Assembly: GCF_002154225.1 (NCBI RefSeq)
Contig: NZ_MTSE01000004.1
Location: 372,001 to 436,000 of the forward strand
Source: Hymenobacter crusticola
GTDB lineage: Bacteria > Bacteroidota > Bacteroidia > Cytophagales > Hymenobacteraceae
Direction of reading: 5' to 3'
Length of the DNA stretch: 64,000 nt
The translations under genes and the position numbers were made by a program. Under the pieces are notes generated by a model. The model had not been told where the DNA came from. It saw nothing but the letters and a program-made list of their open reading frames with translations, and did no database searches. This document shows, one piece after another, positions 61,034 through 64,000 of this stretch (the stretch's first letter is position 1; every line of letters begins with the position of its first letter).

Positions 61034-61712
61034 GAGAAAGCAAAGTGAAGAAGAAAAGGCGCAGACGAGCAGACGACAGCCTGTCTTTCAACAAGGTGAA
61101 TAACTCGCAAGCGTGGAAACCAGGTTCCCGACAATTCGTTTTCCGACCCCAAAGCTCGGTTATGTGTAAGCTGCCAACCAGCAATTGGGGGTGTTCTGCC
61201 GGCTTGGCAAAGAGCATCAAAATTAAAAAAAAAATACGCTTAGGGCACGACGCGTGAAGCGCCAGGAAGGCATGCCGGGTTGTTGCACGGCCAGCAGAAT
61301 TAGGCCACAAGCCAGGACTGGGAAGAAGCTATACCTGGCTTAGTCCCCGGCCGGCAGAAACTAGCAACTGGAAGCTTCAGAAGCGCACCTAGTAAGTGAG
61401 GCGGCGCCCTTCGAAAGAAGGCAAGCCGGCGCTATTTGTGCCACCGGTAAACGTGGGCGAAGTAGCCCGGCTGAGCGTTGAAGTCGAGCCGGTGCCCCGC
61501 CGGCACCTGGTGACGCAGTAGGGCTAGGGGAGGAGTAACCATGAAGAAAGAGTAGAGAAGCGTGAAGCAGGTGAGGAAACAGCGCCTCACCTGTAGTGGG
61601 AGGTAAGATACTTACCTCCCAGCCTATCCTCTCGCGTGCTTATTCCGAATTTATACGGATTTCGGGCCGGATAAATTCGGGTTTTAACTGCTCAGCGGCA
61701 TAGACAGTAATT
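61034..61712. other. 679-base intergenic region with a hairpin series
   Basis: Between the histidine kinase start and the MpaB-like gene stop. It holds an A-rich tract near 61209-61218 and three successive inverted repeats (61568-61593, 61598-61620, 61645-61680). No coding frame was convincing. Confidence 0.45.
61568..61680. repeat. three consecutive stem-loops downstream of the MpaB-like gene
   Basis: Stem 1: CAGGTGAGG/CCTCACCTG (61568-61576 with 61585-61593). Stem 2: GGGAGGTAAG/CTTACCTCCC (61598-61607 with 61611-61620). Stem 3: CCGAATTTAT/ATAAATTCGG (61645-61654 with 61671-61680). All are perfect. Stem 3 lies 33 bases past the minus-strand stop and may be its terminator; the other two are unexplained. 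Confidence 0.7.
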
Positions 61713-62471
61713 CTAGTTGCTGTCGAGCGCCTGGATCTGGGCTTTGTAGGCCGGGGGCAGCAATGCCGTTTTTACCCACTGGCTCAAGGAAAAATGCTGG
61801 GTGTGCCGGTAGATGGGCACCACGGGGCGTAGCCACGACCACGAGCCTAGCCCAAGCAGGGCGCGCACCCGCTCGGGCGCTACCAAGCGCTGGCCTTGCA
61901 GCAGCAGCCAGTACCGCAACGGACCTAGGTGCCGGCGGTATTGGTTGAACAAATCGGTGGTGAAGTGGCTGTGTATTAGGTCGTGGGTTAGATGTTGCTC
62001 CCGTGCCACCAGCCAAGTGGCGTAGCTGGTAGGAAGCCCGGGGATGCCCATGCGCTGACCCACCCGGTTGAACACCTCAAACACTTCTTCTTTTTCTGGG
62101 GTGGTCATGGGACGCTCCAACGCTTCAAACGACCGGATGGAGTAATCGATGAGCATGAACAGTACGTCGCGGTAGGCCCAGGCCGGAATAGCGGCGCCGC
62201 GCTTGGCTTCCACGGCTCCGTGGATGGCGGTGATGGTGTCGATGGCGCGCTCCGCCCCCGCACGAGGAGCAAATACAATCTGCCGGGCATAGTCGACGGT
62301 AGAAAACAAGCGCCCCAAAGGGTCGGCGGGTAGGCGGCCAGTAAAGTACAGCCAGTCGACGGCTTTGTTCAGCGCAAACTCCGCCGCGGCTCCGGCAAAG
62401 ATGAACAGCACCGTATCGGCCTTGCTCCAAATAGTACGCACCACGGAGTGCTGTGCTACGAAATATTCCAT
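61713..62471 (-). CDS. MpaB-like oxygenase (DUF2236 family)
   Basis: 252 residues, short form of the DUF2236/MpaB family. ITAIHGAVEAKRGAAIPAW and AYRDVLFMLIDYSIRSFE are the conserved helices with the His and Asp/Tyr residues thought to hold haem b in characterised members; RVGQRMGIPGLPTSYATW and LFNQYRRHLGPLRYWLLL follow. No signal peptide; two hydrophobic stretches near 18-32 may be buried. Some relatives open polyisoprene rubber (latex-clearing proteins) or act in mycophenolic acid synthesis; the role here is unknown. Confidence 0.82.
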   Translation of the reverse strand: MEYFVAQHSVVRTIWSKADTVLFIFAGAAAEFALNKAVDWLYFTGRLPADPLGRLFSTVDYARQIVFAPRAGAERAIDTITAIHGAVEAKRGAAIPAWAYRDVLFMLIDYSIRSFEALERPMTTPEKEEVFEVFNRVGQRMGIPGLPTSYATWLVAREQHLTHDLIHSHFTTDLFNQYRRHLGPLRYWLLLQGQRLVAPERVRALLGLGSWSWLRPVVPIYRHTQHFSLSQWVKTALLPPAYKAQIQALDSN

Positions 62472-62885
62472 GCCCCAAGAACCGGAAAACTCCGCAAAAG
62501 ACTCCGTGGTTTTTGAGCAGAAGCAGCATTTTTGTCTCGGAACCTAGCCCAACTCCGCTAGCTTCAACTGCCCTACTACGGCTAACGAGAACTGGGCTGC
62601 GCGTGATCGGAAGCTGTAGGTAATCCTCATCAGCGGCGCTAAAACGCAGCCTAGGCCCCGCACTGCCTAACCGCAGCCGAGCTGTTTTACCAAATAAAAA
62701 GTCATCAGGCGCGGCGCTTTTCCGCGCCGCAATGCCGGGTTTTGACTCCTAGGTAGTGCTCAGCAGCTCTTGAAAGAAGTGTGCGCTACAGGTTGAGCTA
62801 GGTAGTACTCAGTGATTTACTAGGCCTAGGTGAAAACTTAACATGGAAAAGTGATGCTATGGGAAAGCGAGAGATGGGAAAATCT
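62472..62885. other. 414-base intergenic region
   Basis: Between the divergent MpaB-like gene and the microprotein gene. Several CCTAGG/CTAGC sites but no coding frame or clear hairpin; a GGCGCGGCGC/GCGCCGC stretch near 62709-62731 (GCGCGGCGCTTTTCCGCGCCGC) can fold as a short stem. Confidence 0.4.
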
Positions 62886-62893
62886 TACCTTTG
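62886..62893 (+). promoter_or_regulatory. -7 promoter element of the microprotein gene
   Basis: TACCTTTG matches the Bacteroidota -7 consensus TAnnTTTG exactly and lies 18 bases before an ATG, giving a very short leader. No clear -33 TTG is seen at the usual distance. Confidence 0.5.
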
Positions 62894-62911
62894 CGGCAAC
62901 TTTCAAACCCT

Positions 62912-63010
62912 ATGGAACCTACCTCTACTTCATCCCGCGACGAACGTATCGTTGTCATCTTCATGGCCAGCTTAGTTGTGCTGGCCGCTGTGTACTACTT
63001 GCTCGCCTAA
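62912..63010 (+). CDS. 32-residue single-pass membrane microprotein
   Basis: ATG 62912 to TAA 63008-63010 encodes 32 residues: a polar Ser/Thr/charged N-terminus (MEPTSTSSRDER) and one membrane helix (IVVIFMASLVVLAAVYYLL). A consensus -7 box 18 bases upstream and a strong terminator 52 bases downstream frame it as a monocistronic unit, which supports a real gene despite its size. No family recognised; it may be a small-subunit or membrane-protein regulator. A larger overlapping frame (62851-63156) looks unlike a protein. Confidence 0.6.
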   Translation: MEPTSTSSRDERIVVIFMASLVVLAAVYYLLA

Positions 63011-63062
63011 CGGCCCACCCCCCTTACGAGGCGAGTAGCTCCTACTTACCACCTATCCCCTT

Positions 63063-63097
63063 AAAAAGCCGCCGCTTATCCGCTGCGGCTTTTTGCT
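63063..63097 (+). terminator. terminator after the microprotein gene
   Basis: A perfect 10-bp stem (63063-63072 with 63085-63094) with A5/T5 ends. Confidence 0.8.
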
Positions 63098-63246
63098 TTC
63101 TAGGGCAGCGAGCCCATGGCCTAGCTCAGAAACAACGAGCCTGGCCTACCGTCTAGCGAAGCTCAACCAAAACAACCGTTACTGGTAAGCGTTGATAGAA
63201 AGGCAACCCTTTTCGCTGAAGGGACACGCCTCTAGCAAGACTTCCT

Positions 63247-64000
63247 ATGGCTACATCTGCGCCGCAAACCGACCAGCTCGTCTCAATCGAGCAAGCTGAT
63301 TTTCATAACTCCTTCGTCGACGAGCTTCACGGCGAAGCTTCTATGGACAAAAGCCCCCGCCAAGTGCCGGGCTATCATTATTCCCGCGTAGAGCCAACGG
63401 CCGTGCGCGCGCCGCGCCTGCTAGCTTGGTCCGATGACCTAGCCGCCTACCTAGGGGTGGTAAGGCCGCCGGAGCGTGGCCCCGCTGTTGCTATACTCGC
63501 GGGGAGTCAACTGAACCCCAGCATGAAGCCCTTTGCCGCTCGCTACGGCGGGCACCAGTTTGGCAACTGGGCAGGCCAGCTCGGCGACGGCCGGGCTATT
63601 TCCCTTGGTGAGCTGACAGCCGTGGATGGCAGCAGCTGGGAAATTCAGCTCAAAGGGGCTGGCCCTACGCCTTACTCGCGCCGGGCCGATGGGCGGGCGG
63701 TGTTGCGCTCATCGCTGCGAGAGTTTTTGTGCAGCGAGGCCATGCATTACCTAGGGGTGCCCACCACCCGGGCGCTGAGCCTGGTAGAAACCGGCGACGT
63801 AGTGATCCGCGACATGTTCTACAACGGCAACCCCCAGCCCGAGCCGGGTGCCATTGTGGCGCGGGTGGCGCCTACGTTTGTGCGGTTTGGTAACTTTCAA
63901 CTGATGGCCGCTATGGGCGAGAAGGACAACCTCCGCGCCCTGGCCGATTACGTCATTCGCCACCAGTATCCCGAGCTAGGGGAGCCCTCGTCGGCGGTAT
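63247..64000 (+). CDS. selO: protein adenylyltransferase SelO (YdiU), 5' part
   Basis: 251 codons from ATG 63247, running off the window end; full-length SelO is about 480-520 residues. Signatures: [39 protein letters not shown]-like [34 protein letters not shown] and [10 protein letters not shown]. SelO is a pseudokinase-fold enzyme that transfers AMP to Ser/Thr/Tyr of redox-active proteins under oxidative stress. The Lys of IQLKGAG is the expected nucleotide-binding Lys. The C-terminal metal-binding Asp/Asn pair lies beyond the window. Confidence 0.95.
   Translation, partial: MATSAPQTDQLVSIEQADFHNSFVDELHGEASMDKSPRQVPGYHYSRVEPTAVRAPRLLAWSDDLAAYLGVVRPPERGPAVAILAGSQLNPSMKPFAARYGGHQFGNWAGQLGDGRAISLGELTAVDGSSWEIQLKGAGPTPYSRRADGRAVLRSSLREFLCSEAMHYLGVPTTRALSLVETGDVVIRDMFYNGNPQPEPGAIVARVAPTFVRFGNFQLMAAMGEKDNLRALADYVIRHQYPELGEPSSAV

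Noticed and set aside
62851..63156. 101-codon plus-strand frame over the microprotein gene
   Set aside because: It runs through the terminator hairpin and has a non-protein-like Arg/Pro/Leu composition; the 32-residue frame fits the promoter and terminator.
1..64000. tRNA, rRNA, CRISPR arrays, insertion sequences
   Set aside because: No cloverleaf with a conserved T-loop, no regularly spaced repeats and no transposase-like frame were found on either strand.

Overview
The window reads as a chromosomal segment of a Bacteroidota bacterium, most likely Hymenobacter or a close relative in the Cytophagales. Evidence: two SusC/SusD pairs, proteins ending in type IX secretion (T9SS) sorting domains, promoters of the TAnnTTTG type, little sign of Shine-Dalgarno dependence, moderately high GC with local AT-rich patches, and a striking abundance of CTAG-containing hexamers (CCTAGG, GCTAGC, CCTAGC). 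No rRNA, tRNA, CRISPR array, insertion sequence or prophage was found. The last gene (selO) and the first (a glycoside-hydrolase-like protein) are cut by the window edges.

Layout. 1-7.2 kb: end of a TIM-barrel glycoside hydrolase-like gene, a TetR regulator divergent from an NmrA-type reductase with a perfect 13-bp-arm operator between them, a HAD phosphatase/UbiA prenyltransferase pair, and an AT-rich polytopic membrane protein. 7.2-22.4 kb: carbohydrate island 1. Minus strand: SusC, SusD, tandem-DUF1080 protein, Gfo/Idh/MocA oxidoreductase (GIM), DUF6807 protein. Plus strand, divergent: ApbE flavin transferase overlapping a second GIM oxidoreductase; then NIPSNAP (minus) and a PA14-containing GH3 (plus). 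22.5-28.9 kb: nitronate monooxygenase-like flavoprotein, a PaoABC-type molybdenum aldehyde dehydrogenase operon and small hypothetical genes. 29.5-43.4 kb: carbohydrate island 2: GH43/117-like protein, small exported protein, SusC, SusD, DUF4450 protein, GH65-like (alpha/alpha)6 enzyme and GH105 unsaturated rhamnogalacturonyl hydrolase. 43.5-54.7 kb: DUF4174 protein, tricorn-like S41 protease, MaoC, a T9SS PA14/ricin protein, an orphan RecE-type nuclease, an Arg-rich secreted protein, amine oxidase, SDR, DinB. 55-64 kb: T9SS-exported GH10 xylanase, histidine kinase translationally coupled to a WYL regulator, DUF2236/MpaB-like protein, a 32-residue membrane microprotein and selO.

How the genes work together. 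Island 1 looks like an oxidative (3-keto-glycoside) glycan breakdown system: SusCD imports oligosaccharides, GIM enzymes with Tat-like leaders oxidise sugars, and DUF1080 domains cleave keto-glycosides. The most interesting observation is that the second GIM gene shares a TAATG stop/start overlap with apbE and encodes a perfect match to the FMN-transfer motif Dxx(S/T)GAT (DGVTGAT, residues 323-329), suggesting a covalently flavinylated member of a family normally thought to use only NAD(P). LacI/cre-like operators (AAACGTTT or AAtCGaTT cores) lie in front of four carbohydrate loci (island 1 divergent promoter, GH3, island 2, GH10), although no LacI-type regulator is present in the window. Several convergent gene pairs are separated by unusually long perfect hairpins, including a 48-bp perfect palindrome that overlaps a stop codon.
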